A stretch of 55,590 bases of DNA, taken from a virus. The notes under the pieces were generated by a model. The model was given only the letters and a program-made list of their open reading frames with translations, had not been told where the DNA came from and did not search any database. Location: IMG/VR virus record IMGVR_UViG_3300005466_000009, positions 1-55,590 of that record, one strand, 5' to 3'. The position numbers and the translations under genes are program-made. This document shows, piece by piece, positions 13,715-22,314 of this stretch (position 1 is the stretch's first letter; every line of letters starts with the position of its first letter).

Positions 13715-15774
13715 CCGCACCAGTGATCGACACCGACGCGCCCGTGGCGGACGTCCCCGAGAACGCGGTACCCATCCGCCTGCCCGTGATGGCGATCGAA
13801 GGGATGCCGACCGCTGACGGCAGGCTGCTGGAGGTCGGCGCCATCGGACACCGTGCCTTGCCGCTGAGCCTGCTCGCGCAGACCCGCACGCCCGACGGCG
13901 GCGACGGCCACGACAACGCGGACATTGTCGGCGCGGTCACCGGCATGACCCGCTTGCCCGGCCCGTCGGTGATCTCGCGGCAGACGAACGAGCCCTTCCC
14001 GGAAGGGACGTTCGTGTGGTCCGGCGTCGGGTGGATGTACAACGACGTGCCCGCCTACCGCATGGTCAGGGACCGGGCGCTCTCCGGGAACTCGATCGAC
14101 CTCTCGGCCGTGGTCGCGGAGCTGATCTACCCGGAGGGGTCCGAGGACGACCCGGAGGCGGAGCCGATCGGCGTCCGCATGACGGAAGGCACGATCGCGG
14201 CGACCACGCTCGTGGCCCAGCCGGCGTTTCCCGACGCCTACATCGAGATGGACGGCGAGCTGCTCGTTCCCGAGGGTGGTCAGGTCATCACGGCGTCGGC
14301 GATCTCGTGGCGCGCGGGCGAGCTGGGCGACGCGTGCGTGCCGTGTTCGGTGCTCGCCGACGACCCGGACCCCGTCGAGCCCGTGACCGATTCAGAGGAC
14401 CCAGAAAACCCCAGCTCGCCGGACGAGGTGGACGACGACGAGGTGCCGGAGCACCGCACCGACGGCATGGTCGCGCTCGTCCCGGCCGACCCGGAGGCCT
14501 ACGCCGTCCCCGGTGGCGCCCCGGCCAGCGAGCTGCACGTGACCCTGGCCTACCTCGGCGACCGGGTGGACACCTGGACCGACGAGCAGCGGACCGCGGT
14601 GCACGAGGACGCGCGACAGCTCGCCAGCGCGTGGGGTTCCGCGCCCGCGGATGGAGCCGGCGGCGAGCGCGCCCGCGTGTTCGCGCACGCCATGTTCAAC
14701 CCGGACGGCGGACCCGACGGCGACATGACCCCGTGCGCGGTCTACCTGCTCGGCGACTCGGAGAGCCTGTCTGCGCTGCGCTACGCCGTCGTCGACGGAC
14801 TCAAGCAGCGCATCGGCGACGCCGACTGGCCCGACCAGCACGAGCCGTTCGTGCCGCACATGACCGCGGGCTACGGGCTCGACCTCTCGGCCCTGTCGCT
14901 CACCGGCCCGATCGAGTTCGACCGCATCCGCGTCGCGATCGGCGGCGAGGTCACCGACTACCCGTTCGGCGGGGGCGAGGCGATCGTTGCGGCCGCTATC
15001 CCCACGCTGCCCGCCTACGCGTTCGAGCAGCCGGAGCCCGACCACTACCAGGCGATGACCGTGCGAGAGGGGCCGGACGGGCTGCTGCTCGTGTCCGGCC
15101 ACGTCGCCGCGTGGGGCGCCTGCCACATCGGGTTCGCCGGAGAGTGCAAGCTCGCGCCCCGGTCGCAGACCGACTACGCGTACTTCCACACAGGCGAGGT
15201 GCGCACGGAGCGCGGCGAGCTGGCCGCGGGGGTCATCACCATGTCCCGCGACCCACAGGTGGAGGGGCACGCGAGCACGGCGCCGCGGGTCAACGGGCGG
15301 CAGGCTGCGCTGCACTACGACAACGTGTGCACCGCGGCCGCCGACGTGCGCGCGGTGGACGGCCGTCACGGTATCTGGGTGTCCGGCGTGCTGCGCGGGA
15401 ACCTGTCCTCGGAGGAGGTGCACACCTTCCGCATGTCCGGCCCGTCCGGCGACTGGCGTCGAATCCGCGGCTCGCTGGAGATGGTCGCGGTGCTCCAGGT
15501 GAACACTCAGGGGTTCGTCGGTCCGCGGGCACTGGTGGCCGGCGGCGAGGTGGTCGCGCTCGTGGCGGCTGGTCGCCCTCGGCCGTCGACGGAGCCGGAG
15601 GCGCCCGCTGCCCATGGGGATGCCGACGTTGCCGAGTTGGCGAGCTGGGTGCGCGAGCAGCGCAACGGCCAGCTGCACGCGGCCGCGGTCGCGGAGCTGG
15701 GCGGGATCGACGTCGACGCGCTCCAGGCGGAGGCGCTCGCCGACCTCGACCGATGGGCCGCGCTGCTGGACTGA
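13711..15774 (+). CDS. capsid maturation protease with an embedded 2H phosphoesterase domain
   Basis: 687 residues from GTG 13711 (overlaps the previous stop). Residues about 15-200 resemble prohead protease folds (DIVGAVTGMTRL, LSGNSIDLSAVVAEL). Residues about 253-435 hold two HxT motifs, ELHVTLAYLG (His276, Thr278) and HMTAGYG (His383, Thr385), spaced as in 2H phosphoesterases (LigT, CPDase and the Acb1 family). Residues about 450-640 are the domain typical of actinophage capsid maturation proteins (GHVAAWGACHIGF, HYDNVCTAAADVR, GIWVSGVLRGNLS, SGDWRRIRGSLEM). Linkers are Asp/Glu/Pro rich. It probably processes the capsid during assembly; the 2H activity is inferred from motifs only. Confidence 0.8.
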   Translation: MTAPVIDTDAPVADVPENAVPIRLPVMAIEGMPTADGRLLEVGAIGHRALPLSLLAQTRTPDGGDGHDNADIVGAVTGMTRLPGPSVISRQTNEPFPEGTFVWSGVGWMYNDVPAYRMVRDRALSGNSIDLSAVVAELIYPEGSEDDPEAEPIGVRMTEGTIAATTLVAQPAFPDAYIEMDGELLVPEGGQVITASAISWRAGELGDACVPCSVLADDPDPVEPVTDSEDPENPSSPDEVDDDEVPEHRTDGMVALVPADPEAYAVPGGAPASELHVTLAYLGDRVDTWTDEQRTAVHEDARQLASAWGSAPADGAGGERARVFAHAMFNPDGGPDGDMTPCAVYLLGDSESLSALRYAVVDGLKQRIGDADWPDQHEPFVPHMTAGYGLDLSALSLTGPIEFDRIRVAIGGEVTDYPFGGGEAIVAAAIPTLPAYAFEQPEPDHYQAMTVREGPDGLLLVSGHVAAWGACHIGFAGECKLAPRSQTDYAYFHTGEVRTERGELAAGVITMSRDPQVEGHASTAPRVNGRQAALHYDNVCTAAADVRAVDGRHGIWVSGVLRGNLSSEEVHTFRMSGPSGDWRRIRGSLEMVAVLQVNTQGFVGPRALVAGGEVVALVAAGRPRPSTEPEAPAAHGDADVAELASWVREQRNGQLHAAAVAELGGIDVDALQAEALADLDRWAALLD

Positions 15775-15829
15775 TTCCCTCGAGGGATTGTTGAAATCTG
15801 AACTACACCTCGAGGGATCCCCGAACACA

Positions 15830-15865
15830 GAACGGCCCGTCCCGGTCACCCGAGACGGGCCGTTC
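15830..15865 (+). terminator. bidirectional terminator between convergent genes
   Basis: GAACGGCCCGTC (15830-15841) pairs with GACGGGCCGTTC (15854-15865). It sits between the rightward protease and the leftward 15912 gene and can serve both. Two CCTCGAGGG motifs precede it (15777-15786 and near 15809-15817). Confidence 0.75.
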
Positions 15866-15911
15866 CTGTCGTTCACCCCTGAACCACGCTCCACGAGCAG
15901 CAGGGCAGAGC

Positions 15912-16334
15912 CTACGCGTCGGCGCCGTACGCCTTGTCGCGAGCCCTGCGCAGCGTGCGGATCGCGCGGTTGCAGCCCTCGCGGTCGAGCTGGATCGCGA
16001 ACTGCACCACGGGCTCGCCGAACGCGTAGCGCATGTGCCCGGCCAGCACGTTCACGATCCGGTTCACGTCGTCGTCACTCAGGTTGGGGAGCGCGCTCGA
16101 CGCGACCAGCGCCCGCGTCCGGAGGTAAACGTCCGACTCGTTCGGGTTGGCGATCATGGCGTCGGTGCCCTCGCGGTTCGACGACACCTGCACCCAACCA
16201 TCGGGCTGCTCGTCCTCGTGCAACGGGGTGGGGCCGGACGACCAGCCGATCTCCAGGAACGGCTGCGGGGGCTGCACTTCTTCGCCCGGCATGGTGGACC
16301 GGTTGTGTCGGTCGTGGATCTTCTCGTGCGGCAT
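15912..16334 (-). CDS. hypothetical protein, antisense gene within the head region
   Basis: 140 residues; start ATG at 16334 preceded on its strand by GGAGGTAACACG. N-terminal third is polar and Pro-rich with many charges, the rest helical (ALVASSALPNLSDDDVNRIV, then IRTLRRARDKA). The only leftward gene in the structural region. No family recognised. It may be driven by a TACGAT box at 16386-16391 on the minus strand. Confidence 0.7.
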   Translation of the reverse strand: MPHEKIHDRHNRSTMPGEEVQPPQPFLEIGWSSGPTPLHEDEQPDGWVQVSSNREGTDAMIANPNESDVYLRTRALVASSALPNLSDDDVNRIVNVLAGHMRYAFGEPVVQFAIQLDREGCNRAIRTLRRARDKAYGADA

Positions 16335-16397
16335 CGTGTTACCTCCATCGTTCACCCATAACGGGGGCCTTAACGGGCCGCGCTCATCGTACCTCGT

Positions 16398-16468
16398 TTG
16401 ACAACCCCCGCCCATAGGGGGTACCGTTCGCAGGGCAAGGGGAACAACGGACCACGGAGGACCCAAAC
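16398..16468 (+). promoter_or_regulatory. promoter and leader for 16469
   Basis: TTGACA 16398-16403, 18 bp, TACCGT 16422-16427 preceded by ATAGGGGG; ACCCCCG overlaps the spacer. Leader with GGGAACAACGG and GGAGGACC before GTG 16469. Confidence 0.75.
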
Positions 16469-16762
16469 GTGAAAAGCCTTCCGAAGAACCGGCGCGAGGC
16501 CGCCGACCAGATCGGCTTTCGACTCATCGCCGCGAACCTGCTGCCTCCCGGAGCCAAGCCGAACATCGTCGTGATCGCGCCGCAGCACGGCGACTACATC
16601 GCGGTGAACGCCCCGGCCGGGGCGAGCCAAGAGGCGTGGCGCGAGGTGCTCGCCGCGCTACCGTGGCGTGTCCGGCTGGAGCTCGCACACTCGGGATCGC
16701 AGGGCACCACGTTCCGCGTGTACCCGGCACCCGACGACAATCCGCCCCCCGCCGACAGCTAG
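16469..16762 (+). CDS. small hypothetical protein
   Basis: 97 residues, GTG start after the leader. Alpha/beta: RREAADQIGFRLIAANLL helix, NIVVIAPQHGDYIAVNAP strands, EAWREVLAALPWRVRLEL, then a final strand and a Pro tail. Unknown. First gene of a small operon placed between protease and capsid genes. Confidence 0.65.
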   Translation: MKSLPKNRREAADQIGFRLIAANLLPPGAKPNIVVIAPQHGDYIAVNAPAGASQEAWREVLAALPWRVRLELAHSGSQGTTFRVYPAPDDNPPPADS

Positions 16763-16771
16763 GAGACGCTC

Positions 16772-17074
16772 GTGCACATCCCGGTGGAGGCGCGCGTTCG
16801 GTGCGACAAGTGCCGTGCGTCGGTCGTGTGGTGCGAGACCGCGGCGAAGTCGCGCGGTATCCCGGTCACGGTCGCGGTGGACATCGAGCCGACCACGGAA
16901 GGGCTCGCGCTGCACGAACAGGTGATCATCTCGGTCACCTCGGGGGGGAAGTACTTCGCCGGAGGGTTCGCCACCCGCGCGAAGCGTGACGCGGCCGCGG
17001 CAGCCGGAGTGCAACTGCACATGCCGCACAAGAGGACTTGCCGTCCACCGCGCTCGCAGTGGACGAAACGCTAG
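16772..17074 (+). CDS. hypothetical protein with zinc-ribbon-like ends
   Basis: 100 residues, GTG start with GGAGACG upstream. N-terminal RCDKCRASVVWC and C-terminal HMPHKRTC could together bind a metal. The middle includes a beta hairpin with TSGGKYFAGGF. Unknown function. Confidence 0.65.
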   Translation: MHIPVEARVRCDKCRASVVWCETAAKSRGIPVTVAVDIEPTTEGLALHEQVIISVTSGGKYFAGGFATRAKRDAAAAAGVQLHMPHKRTCRPPRSQWTKR

Positions 17075-17085
17075 AAGGGGGATCC

Positions 17086-17526
17086 ATGTTCCGCATCGAT
17101 CGAAGAGGCGCCGTAATCGGCTTGGCCGTGTCCGCCGGCGCGGTGCTCGCCGCGCTGCTGACCGGCTCGGCCGGAGCAGAGGGCGACACGCCCGTGCAGC
17201 GCCGTGACATCGTCGTCCGCCAGGCGACCCCGTCCGCTCCGTCGGTGAACCTGACGAGCGACGACCCCGGCGCCGTGCACGGCGCGGTGTCCGTGCCCGT
17301 CGACGGTGCGGTTCAGTCCAGCGCGACCGACCGGGCTCCGGTCCAGCTTGTCGCCGACGACCCGACCACCCTGCCGCCGGCGCCGGTCGCCGACGAGCCC
17401 GACCCGACCACGGAGGCGCCCGCCCCGCCACCCCCGCTGATCAACACCCCGGACCCGACCCCGACGATTCCGGCCAGCCCGGAGAACACCCCTATCCAGA
17501 CCCCTACCCTCGCCCCCACGAACTGA
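17086..17526 (+). CDS. exported Pro/Thr-rich protein
   Basis: 146 residues from ATG 17086 (AGAAGGGGG upstream; an in-frame ATG at 17038 overlaps the previous gene). Residues 5-31 form a classical signal sequence (RRGAVIGLAVSAGAVLAALL then TGSAGAEG). The mature part is Val/Asp/Pro rich, ending in a long Pro/Thr tail like a surface stalk. The frame predicts export to the host envelope, unusual inside a head operon. Role unknown; a host-modifying gene is possible. Confidence 0.65.
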   Translation: MFRIDRRGAVIGLAVSAGAVLAALLTGSAGAEGDTPVQRRDIVVRQATPSAPSVNLTSDDPGAVHGAVSVPVDGAVQSSATDRAPVQLVADDPTTLPPAPVADEPDPTTEAPAPPPPLINTPDPTPTIPASPENTPIQTPTLAPTN

Positions 17527-17542
17527 CCGGAGACTGAACCCG

Positions 17543-18118
17543 ATGGCTGAACAGATCGAACTGCCCAACCCGTACCTGGACGACCAGGCGGACACGAAGA
17601 ACCGCGCCGGCCTGATGTACTCGGCGCTGAGCACCCTCGCCATGACGCGCCTCCACCACCCCGTGCAGACGGAGGACTTCACGGCCATGCTCGTGCAGGT
17701 GGCGATCGGCGCCGTCGTGGGTCGCCGCGAGGACGAGAGCCGCGAGGACAGCGCGAGCCGCGGCGCCAAGGCGATCGCGTGGGGCCTGTCGCTCGCGGTC
17801 CACAGGCTGGCCGGCCAGGAAGTCGACTTCACCGACCCCGACCCGGTGCCGGCCGATCACGTGTGCAACTGCGGCGCCGACCACCTGGCGCAGCAGCGGA
17901 CGAAGGATGCGTTCTTCGCGGCGTCCGTCGACGGCAACCCGGACACCGCCGTCTCCGTCCTGGTGAACGCCTTCGGCAGTCAGGACCACGTGCAGGCCGA
18001 CATGGTCGAGCGGTTCGGCCCGATGCAGAAGAACCACGTCGAACGGTTCTACCTGGCACAGCTGTTCGACGACGCGGTCCAGCGGCTGTCGGAGAAGATG
18101 TACGGCCACGCCGCCTGA
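17543..18118 (+). CDS. hypothetical protein before the capsid gene
   Basis: 191 residues, ATG 17543. Helical (YSALSTLAMTRLHHPVQTED, AKAIAWGLSLAVHRL), with VCNCGADHL in the middle. A strong terminator follows, so it ends the small operon that starts at 16398. It does not resemble a known scaffold. Unknown. Confidence 0.65.
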   Translation: MAEQIELPNPYLDDQADTKNRAGLMYSALSTLAMTRLHHPVQTEDFTAMLVQVAIGAVVGRREDESREDSASRGAKAIAWGLSLAVHRLAGQEVDFTDPDPVPADHVCNCGADHLAQQRTKDAFFAASVDGNPDTAVSVLVNAFGSQDHVQADMVERFGPMQKNHVERFYLAQLFDDAVQRLSEKMYGHAA

Positions 18119-18132
18119 TCGACCGCACAGAC

Positions 18133-18168
18133 GTAGGCCCCCTGCCGTGGCACCGGCAGGGGGCCTAC
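18133..18168 (+). terminator. hairpin terminator
   Basis: 15-bp perfect arms (18133-18147 and 18154-18168), loop six bases, then TT. Isolates the capsid gene from upstream transcription. Confidence 0.8.
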
Positions 18169-18212
18169 TTGCGCGCGTGCACAACTCCGCGACGGCCGCT
18201 CGTGCTCGCCCC

Positions 18213-18218
18213 TACGAT
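18213..18218 (+). promoter_or_regulatory. possible late promoter -10 (TACGAT)
   Basis: TACGATCA, as before 10134, in the 206-bp gap between terminator and capsid gene. No convincing -35. The terminator upstream makes a promoter in this gap likely; this is the best candidate. Confidence 0.35.
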
Positions 18219-18324
18219 CACCGGAAACGGGGCACCACCCGCGAGACGGCCTAGCCGCTCTCCGTAGTCCGGCCTAGCTGGATCGTCCCGCCTGGACCGA
18301 ACTGCACAAGAGGGGATAGCACTC

Positions 18325-20064
18325 GTGGACTACAACGAAGTGATTGGCCGCCTCGCCGAAGCGACGGATGCGGAGCTGCGCGAGGCGCTCGCCGCCGTTG
18401 CCGCGGCTGGCGACCAGTACCGGTCGGGTCCCGTCACGGCTGAGACCGTCACGGCAACGGCTGCGCTCGCGGTCGCCGCGGGCAAGCTGTCCGGCGAGCG
18501 CATTCGCCGCGAGCAGCTGGCCGAAACGCAGAGGGCGCAGCTGGCCGAACTGGCGCAGCTGTCCGAGCTGCCCGCCGAGACGCCGCCTGCCGCCGACCCG
18601 CCCGCGGAGCCGGACCCGGCGCCCGCCGACCCGCCCGCCGCAGACCCGCCGGCCCCCGTCGAGCCTCCGGCCGCACCCGAGAACGGAGCACCGGCCGTGG
18701 TCGCTGGAGCTGGCCCCCGTCGCCCTGTGGGCGCGATCCCCTTCGCCGGCCAGCAGCCGGCCGCCCCGGCGCAGTACAAGCGGTCGCGCACCACTGCCGC
18801 CGTGCTGACGGCTCTGCCGGGCGCGAACGCGACGGACGCGGACGTCGCCACCCGCGAGGGTCTGGCGACCGTGTTCGCCAACCGTCGCCGCGGCCTGTCC
18901 GACTCGGCACCGGTCGGCAAGATTCCGCTCGTCAAGGTCACCTACGGGTTCGACGAGGCGCGGCACCTGCGCGCCAACGCGACCCCGTTCGAGAACCTGC
19001 GCAAGCTGGAGGCCGTCGTTGACGACGCTCGCGGTCGCCACGCCGTCGACAACGCGCTGGTTGCCGCCGGCCTGTGCGCCCCCCTGGAGGTGCTCTGGGA
19101 CGTGCCCGTGGTCGGTGACGCCGATCGTCCGGTGCGCGACTCGCTGGCCCGCTTTGGCGCCGACCGTGGCGGTATCACCTACCGCGGCGCGGTGGACGGC
19201 GTGCTCCAGACCGGCGGTATCGGCAACTGGACGGAAGCCCAGGACGTCGCGGACCCGATCGTCCCGAAGACGTGCTTCGCGGTCACCTGCCCCGGCCTGC
19301 TGACGGCTGAGGTCGAGGCGATCTACGCGTGCCTGGAGTTCTCGAACATGAGCACCCGGTTCGACCCGGAGCTGATGGACGCGCAGATCCAGTCCCAGAT
19401 GATCGCGCACGCGCGCATCGCGGAGAACAAGATCCTCACGGCGATGACGGCGGCGAGCAAGCCGCTGTACACCAACCGCCTGCTCGGCGCGGTGCGTGAC
19501 CTGCTGACCACGATGGACAAGGTCACGGCGTACTACCGCAACGTGCACCGCCTGAACGACGCGCCGTCGCTGCGCGCCATCCTGCCCGCGTGGGCGCGCA
19601 ACCTGATCCGCGCGGACGTCACGCGGCAGATGGTCGGCGACGGCCTGATCTCGCTCGCCGTGACGGACGCGATGATCGACGACTGGTTCCGCGTCCGCAA
19701 CATCAACATCACCTGGCACCTGGACGGCATCAACCCGGCCGACCTTACGGACCCGACCCCCGACGTGGTCACGGCGAACCAGCTCTACGCGCTGGCGGGC
19801 GCCTCCACGGAGGTGCCCGGCTTCCCGAGTTCGGTCAACATGCTGCTGTACCGCGAGGGCGACTGGCTCTACCTGGACGGCGGCGAACTCAACCTCGGCA
19901 TCGTGCGGGACTCGGAGACGAACTCCGAGAACCGGTTCCAGACGTTCTCCGAGGAGTTCTCCACCGTCACGCACCGCGGCATCGAGCCGCTTGCGATCTA
20001 CGCGCAGGTCGAGCCCACCGGCCAGAGCGCGGCCACCGTCTCGACGGCGTCCGCCGCGGACTAG
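18325..20064 (+). CDS. major capsid protein with N-terminal scaffold-like region
   Basis: 579 residues, GTG start with AGAGGGGATAG upstream. Residues 1-70 are a helical charged segment, 80-125 a Pro/Ala linker, and 150-579 the body of an HK97-type capsid protein by length, position and pattern (ANATPFENLRKLEAVVDD, GGITYRGAVDGVLQTGGIGN, acidic C-terminus). The N-terminal part looks like a delta domain removed by the protease encoded upstream. HK97 assignment is inferred from context. Ends at a hairpin. Confidence 0.8.
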   Translation: MDYNEVIGRLAEATDAELREALAAVAAAGDQYRSGPVTAETVTATAALAVAAGKLSGERIRREQLAETQRAQLAELAQLSELPAETPPAADPPAEPDPAPADPPAADPPAPVEPPAAPENGAPAVVAGAGPRRPVGAIPFAGQQPAAPAQYKRSRTTAAVLTALPGANATDADVATREGLATVFANRRRGLSDSAPVGKIPLVKVTYGFDEARHLRANATPFENLRKLEAVVDDARGRHAVDNALVAAGLCAPLEVLWDVPVVGDADRPVRDSLARFGADRGGITYRGAVDGVLQTGGIGNWTEAQDVADPIVPKTCFAVTCPGLLTAEVEAIYACLEFSNMSTRFDPELMDAQIQSQMIAHARIAENKILTAMTAASKPLYTNRLLGAVRDLLTTMDKVTAYYRNVHRLNDAPSLRAILPAWARNLIRADVTRQMVGDGLISLAVTDAMIDDWFRVRNINITWHLDGINPADLTDPTPDVVTANQLYALAGASTEVPGFPSSVNMLLYREGDWLYLDGGELNLGIVRDSETNSENRFQTFSEEFSTVTHRGIEPLAIYAQVEPTGQSAATVSTASAAD

Positions 20065-20070
20065 TCGGCA

Positions 20071-20109
20071 GACCGGCGGTCGGGTGATTCGCTCGCCCGG
20101 CCGCCGGTC
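20071..20109 (+). terminator. hairpin after the capsid gene
   Basis: GACCGGCGG (20071-20079) pairs with CCGCCGGTC (20101-20109), with an inner helix. No T tract; may attenuate or stabilise the capsid message. Confidence 0.5.
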
Positions 20110-20133
20110 CGGCACTCCCGAAAGGAGTAGGGG

Positions 20134-21282
20134 ATGTTCGTCCCCATCGAGCCGATCGCCGCGTCCGCCCCATCCGGCGGTCTGCGCCGGTCGACGACCG
20201 AAGTTCGCGACGGCGCTCGCTGGGAATCCGGGTTCGCCTGGCTTCCGGAGCGCTGTCCGACCGCGCGCACGTTCGACCCGTGCGCGGGCAACGTGGCCGA
20301 GATCGTCACGGCCACCGTCACCGGTGGTCCCACCGGCGGCACGATGACGTTCTCGGTCGGTGCGCAGACGACGGCGGCGACGGCGTTCAACGCCGCGGCT
20401 TCCCTCGTGCTGACCCGGCTGGAGGCGCTGTCCAACGTCAACCCCGGAGACCTCACCGTCTCGGGTCCGGCCGGTGGCCCGTACGTCATCACCTGGCGCG
20501 CGGACATCGTGGACCCGCCGACCATCACCGCCAACGGTGCCGGCCTCACCGGCGGCACTGCGCCCGCCGTCAACGTGGTGACCACGCAGGCCGGCTCCAC
20601 GGTCTACGGGGCTCGGCACGGCGACAACTCGGCGGAGCAGGTCTACCACCGCCCGGTCGGGTTCCGAGTCGACCGCACCTGCACGACGCTCGGCGGCGCC
20701 GTGCAGGTGGACGAGGAGTCCGTGCGCAAGCAGGCAGACGCGATCACCTCCTACGAGATGGCGCGCGAGCTGTGGACCGGCGAGCGCACGCAGGCCAACC
20801 CGTTCGTCATGCCGGAGGGTGGGTCCGACACCAACCGGTACCTCGCGTCCGCCGACGCGACCGTGATCGCCGGCGGCTTCACGCCGCTTGACGGGCTCGG
20901 CGTGGTGGAGGAGGAGGCGCGGGCCGGAAACCTCGGGATGGACGTGGTGATCCACGTACCGATCCAGCTGGTGCCGCACATCGCGGAGGCCCTGGTCCGC
21001 ACCGGCAACATCCTGCACACCCACACGGGCGCGCTGGTGGTCGCCGACGCCGGCTATCCGGGCACGAGCCCCGAAGGTGAGTTGGAGGAGGATCGGCGCT
21101 GGATCTACGCGACCAGCACCGTCAACCATCGGCTGTCCGAGATCATCACGGACGCGTTCGTGGACCAGCGTGCGAACCGGCGGACCGTCGTCGCGGAGCG
21201 CCTGTTTGCCACGTACTTCGACCCGTGCACCCACTACGGTCTAGCGGTCGTCGTCCCGACGCCTGCTGCTGACCCCGCGTAA
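20134..21282 (+). CDS. structural protein carrying an inserted beta-domain
   Basis: 382 residues; AAAGGAGTAGGGG before ATG 20134. Residues about 52-153 are a beta-sandwich-like repeat domain (VTGGPTGGTMTFSVG ... GPYVITW ... ITANGAGLTGGTAP) found again in the next protein. The rest is conserved-looking (VVIHVPIQLVPHIAEALVRT, ALVVADAGYPGTSPEGE) and ends in a Cys-containing strand. A virion protein from position and from the domain; exact role (minor head or capsid-associated) not established. Confidence 0.65.
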   Translation: MFVPIEPIAASAPSGGLRRSTTEVRDGARWESGFAWLPERCPTARTFDPCAGNVAEIVTATVTGGPTGGTMTFSVGAQTTAATAFNAAASLVLTRLEALSNVNPGDLTVSGPAGGPYVITWRADIVDPPTITANGAGLTGGTAPAVNVVTTQAGSTVYGARHGDNSAEQVYHRPVGFRVDRTCTTLGGAVQVDEESVRKQADAITSYEMARELWTGERTQANPFVMPEGGSDTNRYLASADATVIAGGFTPLDGLGVVEEEARAGNLGMDVVIHVPIQLVPHIAEALVRTGNILHTHTGALVVADAGYPGTSPEGELEEDRRWIYATSTVNHRLSEIITDAFVDQRANRRTVVAERLFATYFDPCTHYGLAVVVPTPAADPA

Positions 21283-21293
21283 GGAGAGCGAAC

Positions 21294-22277
21294 GTGGCTG
21301 GAGAATGGGACGGCAGCGGGAGTCTCTTCGCGCTGGGCGTCCGCATGACCAACATCAACACGGCCGGCGTGCCGATCGTCGGCGCGAACCAGGCCTACGT
21401 CACCGACTCGCTGGTGACCGTGTCCATCGGGCTGGAGTACGAAGAGGGCGAGGAAATCACGCAGAAGAACGGCTCCGGCCGAATCTGCATGTCCTACCGT
21501 GCCCCGGACACCCTGAAGCGAGGGACGATCTCGGAGCTTCAGGTCTGCACGCCTGACCCGAACTTCCTGGTCTTCGCCATGGGTGGCGACACGATCGAGA
21601 TCCCTGCCGTCGCGGAGGTGCAGACCGGCACGATCACCGGCACCCCGACCGGCGGCACGTTCACCCTGACCTACCTGGGTGACACCACGGCGCCGATCGC
21701 GTACAACGCCGTGTTTGGCGTGGTGCAGACGGCGCTGCTCGCGGGCACCAGCCTGGACACGGGCGACGTGGTCGTGACCGGCGGCCCCGGTCCGGGCACG
21801 CCGTACGTGTTCACGTTCAACACGTCGCTGGGCAACCCGGCCGTGCTGACCGCCGACGGCTCCGGCCTCACCGGCGGGTCGTCCCCCGCCATGGCGATCA
21901 CCACGACCACGCCCGGCACGGACCTGCCGACCACCATCGGCTACCGGGCGCCGCTCGTGGGCTCCGACCCGAAGCCGAACGGCATCGGGCTGGAGTTCTG
22001 GACCAACGCCATGTCCGACGGTGCGATGACGGCGAACCTGCCGTACCTGCACTGGGTGCTCGGTCGTGCGAGGATCCGGCCGTCGGACGCGTGGAAGGCT
22101 GGCGCGGAGGACCCGCTGCTGCCCGCCTTCGAGGGGTTCTCCGAGCAGAACGCCAACTTCGGCGACGGCCCGGTGGGCGACTGGCCGTACCCGTCCGACC
22201 GTGTGTGGCAGTTCGCACGCGTCGCGACCCTGCCGGACCTCACGCCAGGGTTCGTCGACGTGCTGGCGGACGTGTAG
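21294..22277 (+). CDS. structural protein, possible major tail or decoration protein, with the same inserted domain
   Basis: 327 residues, GTG start with AAGGAG upstream. Outer parts: LVTVSIGLEYEEGEEITQKN and LKRGTISELQVCTPDPNFLV before, and a C-terminal half with GIGLEFWTNAMSDGAM. Residues about 110-206 are the repeat domain of the 20134 protein (TPTGGTFTLTYLGDTTA ... GTPYVFTF ... LTADGSGLTGGSSP). Followed by a terminator, as expected for a highly expressed protein. Tail tube is my best guess, although it lies before the connectors. Confidence 0.55.
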   Translation: MAGEWDGSGSLFALGVRMTNINTAGVPIVGANQAYVTDSLVTVSIGLEYEEGEEITQKNGSGRICMSYRAPDTLKRGTISELQVCTPDPNFLVFAMGGDTIEIPAVAEVQTGTITGTPTGGTFTLTYLGDTTAPIAYNAVFGVVQTALLAGTSLDTGDVVVTGGPGPGTPYVFTFNTSLGNPAVLTADGSGLTGGSSPAMAITTTTPGTDLPTTIGYRAPLVGSDPKPNGIGLEFWTNAMSDGAMTANLPYLHWVLGRARIRPSDAWKAGAEDPLLPAFEGFSEQNANFGDGPVGDWPYPSDRVWQFARVATLPDLTPGFVDVLADV

Positions 22278-22314
22278 ACCTCCGGTCCCGAGACCGGCGG
22301 ACGGGTGAGGAAGG

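Noticed and set aside
11630-13720. A 696-residue minus-strand frame opposite the portal gene
   Set aside because: Shadow of the portal frame with the same biased composition and no ribosome site.
16035-16361. A rightward frame opposite the 15912 gene
   Set aside because: It overlaps the ribosome site and start of the leftward gene and lacks start signals of its own.
18274-21234. A 986-residue open frame on the minus strand opposite the capsid and next gene
   Set aside because: Long antisense frames are expected in very G+C-rich coding DNA; composition is Arg/Val/Gly-biased, no start context, and it lies opposite two convincing virion genes.
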